Part shown: positions 35,888-44,881 of the stretch, piece after piece | Layout: every line of letters starts with the position of its first letter | How positions within the stretch are numbered: the first letter of the stretch is position 1 | Assembly: GCF_013520865.1 (NCBI RefSeq) | Contig: NZ_JACDXJ010000001.1 | Span: 2,843,001 to 2,907,000 of the forward strand | Source: Microvirga mediterraneensis | GTDB lineage: Bacteria; Pseudomonadota; Alphaproteobacteria; Rhizobiales; Beijerinckiaceae | DNA length: 64,000 bases | Direction: 5' to 3' | Program-made: the position numbers and the translations under genes | Notes under the pieces: generated by a model | What the model saw: only the letters and a program-made list of their open reading frames with translations | The model's database searches: none | What the model was told of the DNA's origin: nothing

Positions 35888-37006
35888 TCATTCCACCGAC
35901 TCGCCGGCCGGTCGTCCGGCCAATTCCTGCGCCCGCTCGAGTAGGTCCTCTAAATCCTGCCTGAACTGCTCGAAGGCGAAGCCGAGGGCGAAGATCTGTC
36001 CGAAAGTCTTGCCGGGGAGCTCCCGGATGTGAGTGTCCGCCCTGAGCGCTTCCGCTTCGCTGCTGAAGGCGTTCAATGCATCCTCGAAGGCGGCTGGCTC
36101 AGGGGGAGCCTTGCGGTGCTGAAGCGCCTGCGCGAGGTCCAGAAGCAGCCTTTGGGTCGCCTCATGCAGGGCCATGAGCGAAGGGGCGAGCTTGTCCCGC
36201 GCTGGCGCGGGCAGAGGGCTCGATGAGGCGCGGCCGATCATCACGAGATCGTGGCGCACCCGGTAGAGCGTGCGGATGAGCGGCTCCGGATCGGGGGCCT
36301 CGGTCAGGTGACTCTTGCGCTCCCGGGTCGCTTCCTCGGCGGCCGCCTCCGCCTTCTTCAGGGCGGCACGGATCTGGGGATGGAGCTTCTGGAGAGCCGA
36401 CCGCCCTTGAGGGCTGGCCGTCAGCTCCGCGATGAAGACGGAGAACAGCTCCGCGTTGAGCGATACGACCCTGGCGGCCGCATCGGTCAGCAGGACATGC
36501 GCCCGCGCCGGCAGGATGAACAGCGAGACGACGACGCCGACGATGTTGCCGAGGGTGATCTCCAGCACCCGATCGAAGGCGGAGGCGAGGGGGGCGATCG
36601 CCTGCCCGGTCGGGGGCAGGAGCATGATCAGCGAAGTGATGGGCGCGACCCGGAATGCCGGCTTGATCGCAGCCAAGAGCGCCAGGGGAAACAGGGCCAC
36701 CACGATGGCGGTTCCCAGGCTCAAAGGGGAGTTGTGGGGGACGAAGGCGGCGACGAGGCCGCCATAGATGGCCCCGGCCAGGGTGCCGGTGAACCGCTCC
36801 ACGGCGGCTTTGAGCGAAGCGCCGACGCTGGCCTGCATCACGACCACGGCGGTGATCACGGCCCAGTAGCCCTGGGGCAGGTCCAGGATCCTCGTGACGA
36901 CGTAGGCCAGCATTCCCGCGATGGTGACCCGCAGCGCCAGCTTCAATTCGGCGGAACGTGCTCCGATGCGGTCGCCTATGCGTTCGATCCACCCAGGCAG
37001 TGCCAT
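35888..37006 (-). CDS. FUSC/aromatic acid exporter-like membrane protein
   Basis: A 372-residue inner-membrane protein. The N-terminal half has about six helices (LKLALRVTIAGMLAYVVTRI, then GYWAVITAVVVMQASVG, the FUSC-family signature, and GLVAAFVP, ALFPLALLAAI, TSLIMLLPPT, GNIVGVVVSLFILPARA). The C-terminal half is a cytoplasmic helical region rich in Glu/Ala/Arg. Relatives (FusC, AaeB-like) are thought to form part of efflux systems for aromatic compounds. No partner pump component is adjacent. I start at the ATG at 37006, since the preceding 32 codons look non-coding. Confidence 0.83.
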   Translation of the reverse strand: MALPGWIERIGDRIGARSAELKLALRVTIAGMLAYVVTRILDLPQGYWAVITAVVVMQASVGASLKAAVERFTGTLAGAIYGGLVAAFVPHNSPLSLGTAIVVALFPLALLAAIKPAFRVAPITSLIMLLPPTGQAIAPLASAFDRVLEITLGNIVGVVVSLFILPARAHVLLTDAAARVVSLNAELFSVFIAELTASPQGRSALQKLHPQIRAALKKAEAAAEEATRERKSHLTEAPDPEPLIRTLYRVRHDLVMIGRASSSPLPAPARDKLAPSLMALHEATQRLLLDLAQALQHRKAPPEPAAFEDALNAFSSEAEALRADTHIRELPGKTFGQIFALGFAFEQFRQDLEDLLERAQELAGRPAGESVE

Positions 37007-37079
37007 GCGATTCTCCGGCGCAGAGCATAGAGGGTGGTCGGCGGGGCCTGCTATGGAAAAGTCCGCCCTCGGGTGGGCC

Positions 37080-37262
37080 TTACTCGTGCGGCAGGACGAC
37101 AAGTTCGGAGCCGCATTCCTCGCACATGCCGAGGGTGGGCGATGCGATCATCTGCGTCGTCCGGCATTGGGGACAGCCCTTCAGGGCCATATGGAGCGAT
37201 CCTTGCATCTGGTGTGCGCTTTGACGGAACGCTTCACTCACTTGGACGGCCTGCTCGAACAT
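37080..37262 (-). CDS. small zinc-ribbon protein
   Basis: A 60-residue protein of unknown function. A helical N-terminal half (MFEQAVQVSEAFRQSAHQM) is followed by two knuckles, CPQC and CEEC, that would bind one zinc. A GGAGG 6 bases before the ATG at 37262 makes it very likely translated. It is upstream of the FUSC gene on the same strand with a 73-base gap. Confidence 0.7.
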   Translation of the reverse strand: MFEQAVQVSEAFRQSAHQMQGSLHMALKGCPQCRTTQMIASPTLGMCEECGSELVVLPHE

Positions 37263-37644
37263 GGACGCCTCCCATGATGGCTCCCCCGATGCTGCGCCTA
37301 TCGGGCGCGACCGTCAACCGAGCGTCCTGTTTCACTTCTGGGTCCGAAGCTCTGGTTGCCGAGAATCGACAGGCGAACGGCGGAGGGAGGTCCCGATGGG
37401 CCATATCGTTCTGCCGGGCGACAGCGTCTTCGATGATCTCGCCGATCTACGCCCGGTAGGGAGGGCCCACGCCTCGGAACAGGAGGGTTTCCGGGGTTCG
37501 GCTCGCGTGAGTATGAACAAATTGTCAGAATTAGATATGAAAACCCAAGAAATTGATTAAATATTCGGCCAAGCTACGAACCAGATTTCATGTTCCGAAT
37601 TGATCCTCATGGCTTTCAGTTCGCCACTTCTTAAGAGGTCGATC
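37263..37644. other. 382-base divergent intergenic region
   Basis: It lies between the minus-strand zinc-ribbon gene and the plus-strand YG-rich gene. The right half (from ~37510) is AT-rich and should hold the promoter of the YG-rich gene. I see no gene, repeat or hairpin worth calling. Confidence 0.5.
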
Positions 37645-38196
37645 ATGAAGAAGTTTGCTTTAGTGGCCGGTGCCGCAGTGATTACGCTGGCAAGTGTCGG
37701 TGGTGCGCAAGCTCAGTACTGGCGTGGTGGTGGCTGGCATGGCGGCTATTATCCTGGATATTATCGTGGCGGCGGATGGAATAACGGCGGCGCGGTCGCT
37801 GCGGGCCTCGTCGGCGGTGCCGTTCTCGGCGGCCTCCTGACCGCGGCCGCAACCACGCCGGCCTATTCCTATCCGGCCTACGGTTACCCGACTTATGGCT
37901 ATGGTTACGGATATGGCTATCCCGCGGCTTACGGCTACCCGGCGACCAGCTATCCCGCTTACGGCTATTACTCGGCCCCCGCGACCCGGGTCGTCTACCA
38001 GCCGGTCCCGGCCTATCGGACGCGCGTGGTCTATCGCGAACCCGTCTACCGGACCCGAGTCGTCTACCGTCAGCCGCGCGTAGCGACGCGAGTCGTCTAT
38101 CGTGATGCGACCCGCGTCGTCCGCCCGGTCCGCCGGGACGTGGTGACCACGGGCTCCGTGAACCGGGTCCACAGGGTCAACGGCGTTTACCGTTAA
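37645..38196 (+). CDS. secreted Tyr/Gly-rich repeat protein
   Basis: A 183-residue exported protein of low complexity. The signal peptide (KKFALVAGAAVITLASVGGA, cleavage at AQA) is followed by a Gly/Tyr/Trp-rich part (RGGGWHGGYYPGYY), a hydrophobic glycine-zipper-like segment (VAAGLVGGAVLGGLLTAA), repeated YPAYGY/YGYGYGY units and a basic tail with RTRVVYR repeats. DVVTTGS near the end recurs in the protein at 18480. The function is unknown; envelope or biofilm association is a guess. AAGAGG 6 bases before the ATG at 37645 sets the start. Confidence 0.82.
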   Translation: MKKFALVAGAAVITLASVGGAQAQYWRGGGWHGGYYPGYYRGGGWNNGGAVAAGLVGGAVLGGLLTAAATTPAYSYPAYGYPTYGYGYGYGYPAAYGYPATSYPAYGYYSAPATRVVYQPVPAYRTRVVYREPVYRTRVVYRQPRVATRVVYRDATRVVRPVRRDVVTTGSVNRVHRVNGVYR

Positions 38197-38240
38197 AACC
38201 ACCATGGAAGGACGCCACTAGGCGCCTCACGCTCTCAGCA

Positions 38241-38275
38241 ATAAAAAACCGCCCCGATGAGGGGCGGTTTTTTAT
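38241..38275. terminator. bidirectional terminator between the YG-rich gene and rpmG
   Basis: AAAAAACCGCCCC / GGGGCGGTTTTTT with a 5-base loop, perfect over 13 bp. The A-run and T-run make it functional for both convergent genes. Confidence 0.92.
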
Positions 38276-38297
38276 TCGACCAGTTCGGTCGGAAACC

Positions 38298-38465
38298 TTA
38301 CTTAATCTTGGCTTCCTTGAACTCGACGTGCTTCTTCGCGACCGGATCGTACTTCTTCAGGTTCAGCTTCTCGGTCATCGTGCGCGAGTTCTTCTTCGTC
38401 ACGTAGAAATAGCCCGTGTCGGCGGTGGAGACGAGCTTCACTTTGATCGTTGCGGCTTTGGCCAT
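38298..38465 (-). CDS. rpmG: 50S ribosomal protein L33
   Basis: A 55-residue basic ribosomal protein ([18 protein letters not shown] ... [19 protein letters not shown]). It has no cysteines, so it is the zinc-free form usual in alphaproteobacteria. The gene is short but clear: ATG at 38465, TAA at 38300-38298. It lies downstream of rnr, DUF983 and NUDIX genes on the same strand. Confidence 0.96.
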   Translation of the reverse strand: MAKAATIKVKLVSTADTGYFYVTKKNSRTMTEKLNLKKYDPVAKKHVEFKEAKIK

Positions 38466-38665
38466 GGTCGGGACCTCTTGTTCGGTTCAGGCGCTCGGTT
38501 GGCCCACGGCATGGCCGAAACGCAAAGGCCGGGCGAACCCGGCCGGAAAATCGTGGGTTTCCCATGCCTGATTATCGCAGATCAGTCAAGGGCGGAGGCG
38601 GTTTCTTCGATGCTTCCGGTGTCATCCCGCCCGGGATGCTTCGCTCGGGAATGCCCGGAAACCCG

Positions 38666-39439
38666 CTATAGCAGCTCCCTCACGAAGCGGCCACGCTGCT
38701 GATGATAGAAGGGCACCGGCAATTGATGGCCGAAACCGGCTGCGATCCGGGCCTCCAGCTCGTCCAGAATCACCGTCGTGATCGGGGGCAGGTCCAGGGC
38801 CTTGGCCTGGGCGATGCTGACCCAGGCGAGTTCCACCAGTTCCGCCTCAGGCCCGACGATGCCCTCGATTTCCTCGGCAATGGCGGTGCGGTCCACGGCG
38901 AAGAAACGGGTGTCGAACCGACGGACGCGCTTGGGCGGCGTGACGGCCCGGCCGATGAAGTGCAGCGCTTCCAGGTCGGGAAAGATGCCGCGCTCCTGGA
39001 ACGTCGTCCAGGCGGTACCGGTCGGGGCGCTGTCGGGGGCGCCGTAATCCTTGGTCCCGAGCAGGAGCCCGGTTTCCTCGAAGGTTTCGCGGATCGCCGC
39101 GAGCGCCAGGGCCCGGCTGCGCTGGGCGGAGGGGCGGGTCACGCGGGCCATGAGGGCCTGCTCCGCCCGAGGGTGGAGGGCACCGGTCACCGTCATGGAG
39201 CGGTCGCCGGCCTCGATCCGTCCGCCGGGGAAGACGAACTTCCCGGGCATGAACTTCAGGCCTTCATGGCGCCGGCCCATGAGCACCTTCGGGTTCCTGC
39301 CCTTGCGGTCGATGATGATGAGGGTCGCGGCGTCGACGGGACGGAGGGTCGGGAGCTTGGGATTGGTTTCAGAGGAAACGAGGCGATCCATCCTCGCCAA
39401 GGTCTCGGTGTCCGTCACGGGCATCATCCTTGTCGGCAT
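38666..39439 (-). CDS. NUDIX hydrolase with an insert in the Nudix region
   Basis: A 257-residue Nudix hydrolase. The domain begins with AATLIIIDRKG and VLMGRRHEGLKFMPGKFVFPGGRIE. The Nudix helix RETFEETGLLLG is intact, but ~40 residues separate it from the GG motif, as in NUDT19-like/CoA-ester-related hydrolases; the substrate is unknown. Starts at 39439, 39427, 39424 and 39391 are possible. All overlap the end of the DUF983 gene, showing tight coupling. It follows rnr and DUF983 in one operon. Confidence 0.87.
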   Translation of the reverse strand: MPTRMMPVTDTETLARMDRLVSSETNPKLPTLRPVDAATLIIIDRKGRNPKVLMGRRHEGLKFMPGKFVFPGGRIEAGDRSMTVTGALHPRAEQALMARVTRPSAQRSRALALAAIRETFEETGLLLGTKDYGAPDSAPTGTAWTTFQERGIFPDLEALHFIGRAVTPPKRVRRFDTRFFAVDRTAIAEEIEGIVGPEAELVELAWVSIAQAKALDLPPITTVILDELEARIAAGFGHQLPVPFYHQQRGRFVRELL

Positions 39440-39851
39440 TCTTCCTGGCTCGGGCGGCCCCGAAGCCGTGCATACCTAGCGCGTATTGCAGCCCCACGAC
39501 AGCGCCTTTCACGGGCTGGAGCAGGGCGAGGCAGAGAACCAGCGTGAGGGCCGGCCAGAGCGCCAGATGCACCCACAGCGGCATCTCGAGTTTCGTCTCG
39601 GTCATGAGGATTCCGTAGCCGATCAGATGGCCGACGAGGAAGATCACGATGTAGGGCGGCAGGTCGTCGGCGCGGTGATGGTGGAACTCCGTGCCGCACT
39701 CCTCGCAATGGTCCACGACCTTGAGAAACCGGCCGAAGAGCCTGCCTTTGTCGCAGGCGGGGCAATGCCCCAGAAATCCGCGCTTCATGGCCGGGATGGC
39801 CTTCACCTCTTCCGTCATGACAGCGGATGGCGTCTCGATGGTCAAAGACAT
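39369..39851 (-). CDS. DUF983 membrane protein
   Basis: A 160-residue protein with a zinc-ribbon-like head (CPACDKGRLFGRFLKVVDHCEEC) followed by two membrane helices (YIVIFLVGHLIGYGILM and LALWPALTLVLCLALL) and a charged tail. This is the usual DUF983 layout, and its place after rnr is conserved in many alphaproteobacteria. The function is unknown. The ATG at 39851 is 18 bases after the rnr stop. Confidence 0.88.
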   Translation of the reverse strand: MSLTIETPSAVMTEEVKAIPAMKRGFLGHCPACDKGRLFGRFLKVVDHCEECGTEFHHHRADDLPPYIVIFLVGHLIGYGILMTETKLEMPLWVHLALWPALTLVLCLALLQPVKGAVVGLQYALGMHGFGAARARKNADKDDARDGHRDLGEDGSPRFL

Positions 39852-39869
39852 CCTCAAATCCCTTAAACA

Positions 39870-42194
39870 TCAGGCGCGGTCGCGCCGCTTCACCTTTACG
39901 CGGGTCGGAGCACGGCCCTTCGGAGACGGGGCCTTGCCCGCCTTGAAGCCGCGCGGCGGACGCTTCGCGCCACCCTTGGACGGCCCGCTCCTTCCGGTGA
40001 CGTGGCCCTTGGTCAGAATCTCGAAGCGCAGAGCCCCGGCGACGGGAGCCGCCTCGACCAGCTTCACCTCCACCTTGTCGCCGAGCCGGTAGGTTTCTCC
40101 CGAATCGTCGCCGCGCATGGAGTGGGTCCGCTCGTCGTAGCGGTAGTAATCGTCCCCGATGGTGGCCGCCGGGACGAAGCCGTCCGCGCCGGTTTCGTTC
40201 AGCTTGATGAACAGGCCCGCCTTCGACACGCCGGAGATCTGTCCATCGAATGTGGCCCCGATCCGGTCGGCAAGGAAGTGCGCGATCAGGCGGTCGATTG
40301 TCTCACGCTCCGCCGCCATGGCCCGGCGCTCCGCGGCCGAGATCTTGGCGCTGATCTCGATCAGCTCGGCCCGGGTGGTCTCCGGCGGCAGACCGTCCTT
40401 GCCGAGCTTGAGCGCGGCGATGAGGGCGCGGTGCACGATGAGATCGGCATAGCGGCGGATGGGGGAGGTGAAATGGGCGTAGCGGCGGAGATTGAGGCCG
40501 AAATGGCCGTAGTTCTCCGCCGAGTATTCGGCCTGGGACTGGGAGCGCAGCACGACCTCGTTGATGAAGAGCTGATGCTCCGTATCGTCGACGCTGCGCA
40601 GGATGCGGTTGAACAATTCCGGCCTCAGCGCCCCCTGGGTCGGAACCTTCAGGCCGATGGAGGCCAGCACTTCGCTCAAGGCGCGCATCTTCTCGAGCGA
40701 TGGCTCGTCGTGGACGCGGTAGATCAGGTCGGTCTCAGCCTTCTCCAGGCTTTCCGCCGCAGCCACGTTGGCGAGGATCATGAACTCCTCGATGAGCTTG
40801 TGCGCCTCCAGCCGCTCGGGCACGAAGATCCGGTCCACGGTGCCGTCGGGCTTGAGGACGATCTTGCGCTCGGGCAGGTCGAGAGACAGCGGCTCGCGGG
40901 CGTCGCGGGCCTTCTTCACGAGCTCGTAGCCGGCCCAGAGGGGCGTCAGGACCGTGTCGAGGATCGGCCCCGTCACGTCGTCGGGCCGGCCGTCGATGGC
41001 GGCCTGGGCCTGCTGGTAGGAAAGCTTCTCCGCCGAGCGCATCATGACCCGGTGGAAGCTGTGGCGAATCTTCTGCCCATTGGGGCCGATCACCATGCGG
41101 ACGGCCAGGGCAGGGCGATCCTCTCGCGGCCTCAAGGAGCACAGGTCGTTGGAGATCCGCTCCGGCAGCATCGGCACCACCCGGTCGGGGAAATAGACCG
41201 AGTTGCCGCGTTCCTGCGCCTCCCGGTCCATCGCGGAGCCGGGGCGCACATAGGCCGCTACGTCGGCGATCGCGACGGTGAGGATGAAGCCGCCTGCATT
41301 GTTCGGATCCTCGTCCGGAACCGCATGCACGGCGTCGTCGTGGTCCTTGGCGTCCGGCGGGTCGATGGTGATCAGGGGAAGGTCGCGCCAATCCTCCCGG
41401 CCGTCCAGGGTCGCGGGCTTCGCCTTCTCGGCCTCGTCGAGGACCGTCTTCGGGAACTCGCTGGGGATGTTGTGAGCGTAGATCGCGATCAGGCTGACGG
41501 CTTTTTCGGACTTGATCGTCCCCAGGCGCTCTTTCACCTTGGCGGTCGGCAGCCCGAAGCGGCCGTGCTTCACCACGGAGACTGAGATGAGGTCGCCATC
41601 CTGCGCCTCGCCCTCGTCGCCGGGCTTGATCTGCAGCTCCTGGTCGCGGGCCTTCTTGTCCACGGGCACGAGCCGCCCGCCGCCCTCGGGCAGGGCCCGG
41701 AAGAGGCCCAGCACCTGCGCCTGCTTCTTGGCGATGATCTTGATCGCACGGCCCGAATACCGGTGAATGTCGCCGGGCTGGAGCGGATCGACCCGAAGCA
41801 GGGCCCGGTCGCCTACCCCCGCCACGGGCATGCCGGGACGCGGCTTGCGGGGCGCCACGAGGATGATGGTCGGGATGGGGCCGTGCTCCTCCTCGTCCCA
41901 TTCCGTCGGGACGGCGATCAGCTCCCCGTCGCGATCCCTCTTCGTGATGTCCGCCAGGACGACGGGCGGCAGCTGGCCTGCCTTGTGGACCGTCTTGCCC
42001 CGTCGGTCGACGACACCCTCGATTTCCAGATCCTTGAGGATCTGCTTCAGCCAGATCCGGTCGCTGCCCTTGATGCCGAAGCGCTGCGCGATCTCGCGCT
42101 TGCCGACCTTGCCCTGGGCATGGGTGATGAAGGAGACCACCTCCTCACGGGAGGGCAGGGTGCCGGATGGGGCGGCTTTCGAACGTTTGACCAA
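39870..42194 (-). CDS. rnr: ribonuclease R
   Basis: A 774-residue RNB-family 3'-5' exoribonuclease that degrades structured RNA. An N-terminal winged helix (VGKREIAQRFGIKG), cold-shock domains, the RNB catalytic core with TIDPPDAKDHDDAVHA, and a C-terminal S1 domain (GATFDGQISGVSKAGLFIKL) and Lys/Arg-rich tail are visible. The only start before an in-frame stop is a TTG at 42194, without a clear ribosome site. It heads the rnr-DUF983-NUDIX operon. Confidence 0.95.
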   Translation of the reverse strand: MVKRSKAAPSGTLPSREEVVSFITHAQGKVGKREIAQRFGIKGSDRIWLKQILKDLEIEGVVDRRGKTVHKAGQLPPVVLADITKRDRDGELIAVPTEWDEEEHGPIPTIILVAPRKPRPGMPVAGVGDRALLRVDPLQPGDIHRYSGRAIKIIAKKQAQVLGLFRALPEGGGRLVPVDKKARDQELQIKPGDEGEAQDGDLISVSVVKHGRFGLPTAKVKERLGTIKSEKAVSLIAIYAHNIPSEFPKTVLDEAEKAKPATLDGREDWRDLPLITIDPPDAKDHDDAVHAVPDEDPNNAGGFILTVAIADVAAYVRPGSAMDREAQERGNSVYFPDRVVPMLPERISNDLCSLRPREDRPALAVRMVIGPNGQKIRHSFHRVMMRSAEKLSYQQAQAAIDGRPDDVTGPILDTVLTPLWAGYELVKKARDAREPLSLDLPERKIVLKPDGTVDRIFVPERLEAHKLIEEFMILANVAAAESLEKAETDLIYRVHDEPSLEKMRALSEVLASIGLKVPTQGALRPELFNRILRSVDDTEHQLFINEVVLRSQSQAEYSAENYGHFGLNLRRYAHFTSPIRRYADLIVHRALIAALKLGKDGLPPETTRAELIEISAKISAAERRAMAAERETIDRLIAHFLADRIGATFDGQISGVSKAGLFIKLNETGADGFVPAATIGDDYYRYDERTHSMRGDDSGETYRLGDKVEVKLVEAAPVAGALRFEILTKGHVTGRSGPSKGGAKRPPRGFKAGKAPSPKGRAPTRVKVKRRDRA

Positions 42195-42324
42195 GGGAGA
42201 AGCTCGTCGGTTTTACAGGGTCTTGTCGCATGCGGGCGTGGCTGCGGCTAGTCCGGCCCGCTTGGCATCCTTGATGACGCTCGGGCGGAACAAGAGATCC
42301 ATGCCGGGACGAGGCCATGCGACC

Positions 42325-42353
42325 AAAAAATAAGGCCCCGATGTCGGAGCCTT
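42325..42353 (-). terminator. minus-strand terminator between parE and rnr
   Basis: On the minus strand, AAGGC-T-CCGA pairs with TCGG-G-GCCTT and is followed by ATTTTTT. It would end read-through from parE. Confidence 0.65.
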
Positions 42354-42482
42354 TGAGGTACCGGCCCGTGGGGGCAGAATGAGCCGGTGAGTTCATAAAA
42401 CGTCCGTATCCAGGGATGGTTCCGCCGGTTTCGGAAATTTTTTGAAAAAATTTTAGCGGTGCCTGGAACGACGCTCCGTCAC

Positions 42483-42572
42483 GTCATGGCCGGCTGTGTG
42501 CCGGCCATGACGATATGGAAAAGCTTGGTGCTTTGAGGGATCGAGATCACCGGGACAAACCCGGTGATGACA
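42483..42572. repeat. dispersed palindromic repeat, copy 2
   Basis: A ~90-base element with two hairpins. GTCATGGCCGGC...GCCGGCCATGAC forms the left hairpin and ATCACCGGG-ACAAA-CCCGGTGAT the right one. It matches copies at 16173 and 50144 in order, size and both palindromes. It lies just downstream of parE. Confidence 0.75.
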
Positions 42573-42597
42573 TGGGGTGCGAGTCCCTACCCTTGGC

Positions 42598-44658
42598 TCA
42601 GATATCCAGGTCTGCCTCGTCCGCGAAGGCGGCCCGTTCCTGGATGAAGGCGAAGCGGGCTTCGGGCTTGTTGCCCATCAGGCGCTCCACGGCGTCACTG
42701 GCTTCCGGCTTGTCCTCGGCTTCCACCACGACCTTCAGGAGCAGGCGCTTCTTCGGATCCATGGTGGTTTCCTTCAACTGGGCCGGAAGCATCTCGCCGA
42801 GGCCCTTGAAGCGGCCGATCTCGACCTTGCCGCTGCCCTTGAACACCGTCTTCATCAGTCTTTCCCGGTCGGCGTCGTCACGAGCATAGGCTGATTTCGA
42901 CCCCTGGGTCAGCCGGTAGAGGGGCGGGACCGCGAGGTAGAGATGGCCCCCGTCGATGAGGCGGGGCATCTGCCGGTAGAAGAAGGTGATGAGCAGCGAG
43001 GCGATGTGGGCGCCGTCCACGTCCGCGTCGGTCATGATGACGACCTTCTCGTAACGCAGGTCGGAATCCTTGTAATGGGAGCCCGTGCCGCAGCCGAGCG
43101 CCTGGACGAGGTCCGAGAGCTGCTGGTTCTGGTGCAGCTTCTCCCGCCCGGCCGAGGCCACGTTCAGGATTTTTCCACGCAACGGAAGCACCGCCTGAGT
43201 GGCGCGGTCGCGGGCCTGCTTGGCGGAGCCACCTGCGGAGTCTCCCTCAACGATGAAGAGCTCGGAGCCCTTGGCGCCGGCATTGGAGCAATCCGCCAGC
43301 TTGCCGGGCAGGCGCAGCTTGCGGGTCGCGGTCTTGCGGGCGACCTCCTTCTCCTGGCGGCGGCGCAGGCGCTCTTCCGCCCGGTCGATCACCCAGTCGA
43401 GGAGCTTGTTGGCCTGCTGCGGCGCCGCCGCGAGCCAGTGATCGAACGTGTCGCGAATCGCGTTCTCGACGATGCGGCCGGCTTCCACCGTAGCCAGCTT
43501 GTCCTTGGTCTGGCCCTGGAATTCCGGCTCGCGGATGAAGACCGACAGCATGGACGCGCAGGTGGCCATCACGTCGTCGGTGGTCACGGCCGCCATGCGC
43601 TTCGACTGGCCGACGCGCTCGGCATGCTCGCGCAGGGCACGCAGCAGCGCGATGCGCAAGCCGTTCTCGTGCGTGCCGCCCTCGGGGGTCGGCACGGTGT
43701 TGCAGTATGAGATCGAGAACCCGTCCTCGTTGGTCATCCAGGCGACCGCCCATTCCAGGGAGCCGTGGCTGCCGGGCTTGGTGATCTTGCCGGAGAAGAG
43801 CTGGTCCGTGACCAGTTCCTTCCCCTCGATGTCGTGGAGCAGGTAATCCTTCAGGCCGTTCGGGAACTTGAAGGTCGCCTCGGCCGGAACGTTCTCGGCG
43901 CCCTCGATCAGCGAGGGGGCGCATTTCCAGCGGATCTCGACGCCGCCGAAGAGATAGGCCTTGGAGCGGGCCATCTTGAACAGGCGGCGGGGCTGGAAAT
44001 GGGCGTCCTTGCCGAAGATCTGCCAGTCGGGCTTGAAGCGCACCTTGGTGCCGCGCCGGTTGAGGACGCGCCCCACGGTTTCCAGCTTGCCCTGCGGGAT
44101 GCCGCGCGAGAAGACCTGGCGATAGAGCTGCTGGCCCCGCGCCACTTCCACCTCGAGGATCTCGGAAAGGGCGTTCACCACCGACACGCCGACGCCGTGA
44201 AGGCCGCCGGAGGTCTCATAGACCTTCGAATCGAACTTACCGCCCGCGTGGAGCGTGGTCATGATGACCTCGAGGGCCGACTTCTTCGGGAACTTCGGGT
44301 GCGGATCGACCGGAATGCCGCGGCCGTTGTCGGTCACGGAGAGCCAGCCGCCTTCCTCCAGCTCCACCTCGATGAAGGTCGCGTGCCCGGCGACGGCCTC
44401 GTCCATGGAGTTGTCGATCACCTCGGCGAAGAGGTGGTGCAGGGCCTTCTCGTCCGTGCCGCCGATATACATGCCGGGACGGCGGCGGACGGGCTCTAGC
44501 CCCTCCAGCACCTCGATGGCGGACGCGTCATAGCCGGCTTCCCCCGGCGTGCCTTGCGGGGGCGCCGGTCGGGACACCTTGACGGCGGCGGTGCGGGCCG
44601 AGGCGGGCGCGGCGCGCTTGGGCCCGGCGCCTCCGAAGAGATCGTCATTGTCTGTCAT
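42598..44658 (-). CDS. parE: DNA topoisomerase IV subunit B
   Basis: A 686-residue type IIA topoisomerase ATPase subunit that with ParC decatenates chromosomes. The GHKL ATPase core (VIDNSMDEAVAG, SVTDNGRGIPVDPHP, GGLHGVGVSVVNAL) and the Toprim domain (FIVEGDSAGGSAKQARDR, MTDADVDGAHI) are intact. The C-terminus lacks the extra insert of GyrB and reads GRFKGLGEMLPAQLKETTMDP, matching ParE. The ATG at 44658 gives the MTDNDDLFGG start; the longer frame to 44730 looks non-coding. Confidence 0.94.
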   Translation of the reverse strand: MTDNDDLFGGAGPKRAAPASARTAAVKVSRPAPPQGTPGEAGYDASAIEVLEGLEPVRRRPGMYIGGTDEKALHHLFAEVIDNSMDEAVAGHATFIEVELEEGGWLSVTDNGRGIPVDPHPKFPKKSALEVIMTTLHAGGKFDSKVYETSGGLHGVGVSVVNALSEILEVEVARGQQLYRQVFSRGIPQGKLETVGRVLNRRGTKVRFKPDWQIFGKDAHFQPRRLFKMARSKAYLFGGVEIRWKCAPSLIEGAENVPAEATFKFPNGLKDYLLHDIEGKELVTDQLFSGKITKPGSHGSLEWAVAWMTNEDGFSISYCNTVPTPEGGTHENGLRIALLRALREHAERVGQSKRMAAVTTDDVMATCASMLSVFIREPEFQGQTKDKLATVEAGRIVENAIRDTFDHWLAAAPQQANKLLDWVIDRAEERLRRRQEKEVARKTATRKLRLPGKLADCSNAGAKGSELFIVEGDSAGGSAKQARDRATQAVLPLRGKILNVASAGREKLHQNQQLSDLVQALGCGTGSHYKDSDLRYEKVVIMTDADVDGAHIASLLITFFYRQMPRLIDGGHLYLAVPPLYRLTQGSKSAYARDDADRERLMKTVFKGSGKVEIGRFKGLGEMLPAQLKETTMDPKKRLLLKVVVEAEDKPEASDAVERLMGNKPEARFAFIQERAAFADEADLDI

Positions 44659-44881
44659 TGGGACCTTGGTCCGGGGGGATGATTCGCGCTTCTTTACACT
44701 ATTTCTCATTCCGTTTTTATACGAGAACAAAACGGAAACGAAAAGGGCGGTCTGTCGTTACGATCCAAAAATTCGACAATCAGGCTAGGCCATAAAGGTT
44801 ACCAGCGGTTTCCATCCAAAGAATGTCTTCCGGGTGTCATGCGGAACTGTTTAAATCTCATTCACGTTGGAAGTGTTAAGC

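Larger units (their letters stand above)
42195..42597. other. 403-base gap between parE and rnr
   Basis: It contains a palindromic repeat copy (42483-42572), an A/T-rich segment around 42435-42455 and a minus-strand terminator at 42325-42353. An open frame at 42145-42396 has no coding character. The rnr promoter is presumably left of the terminator. Confidence 0.6.

Noticed and set aside
42145..42396. 83-aa minus-strand frame between parE and rnr
   Set aside because: It runs through a terminator hairpin and the rnr start in another frame; composition is not protein-like.
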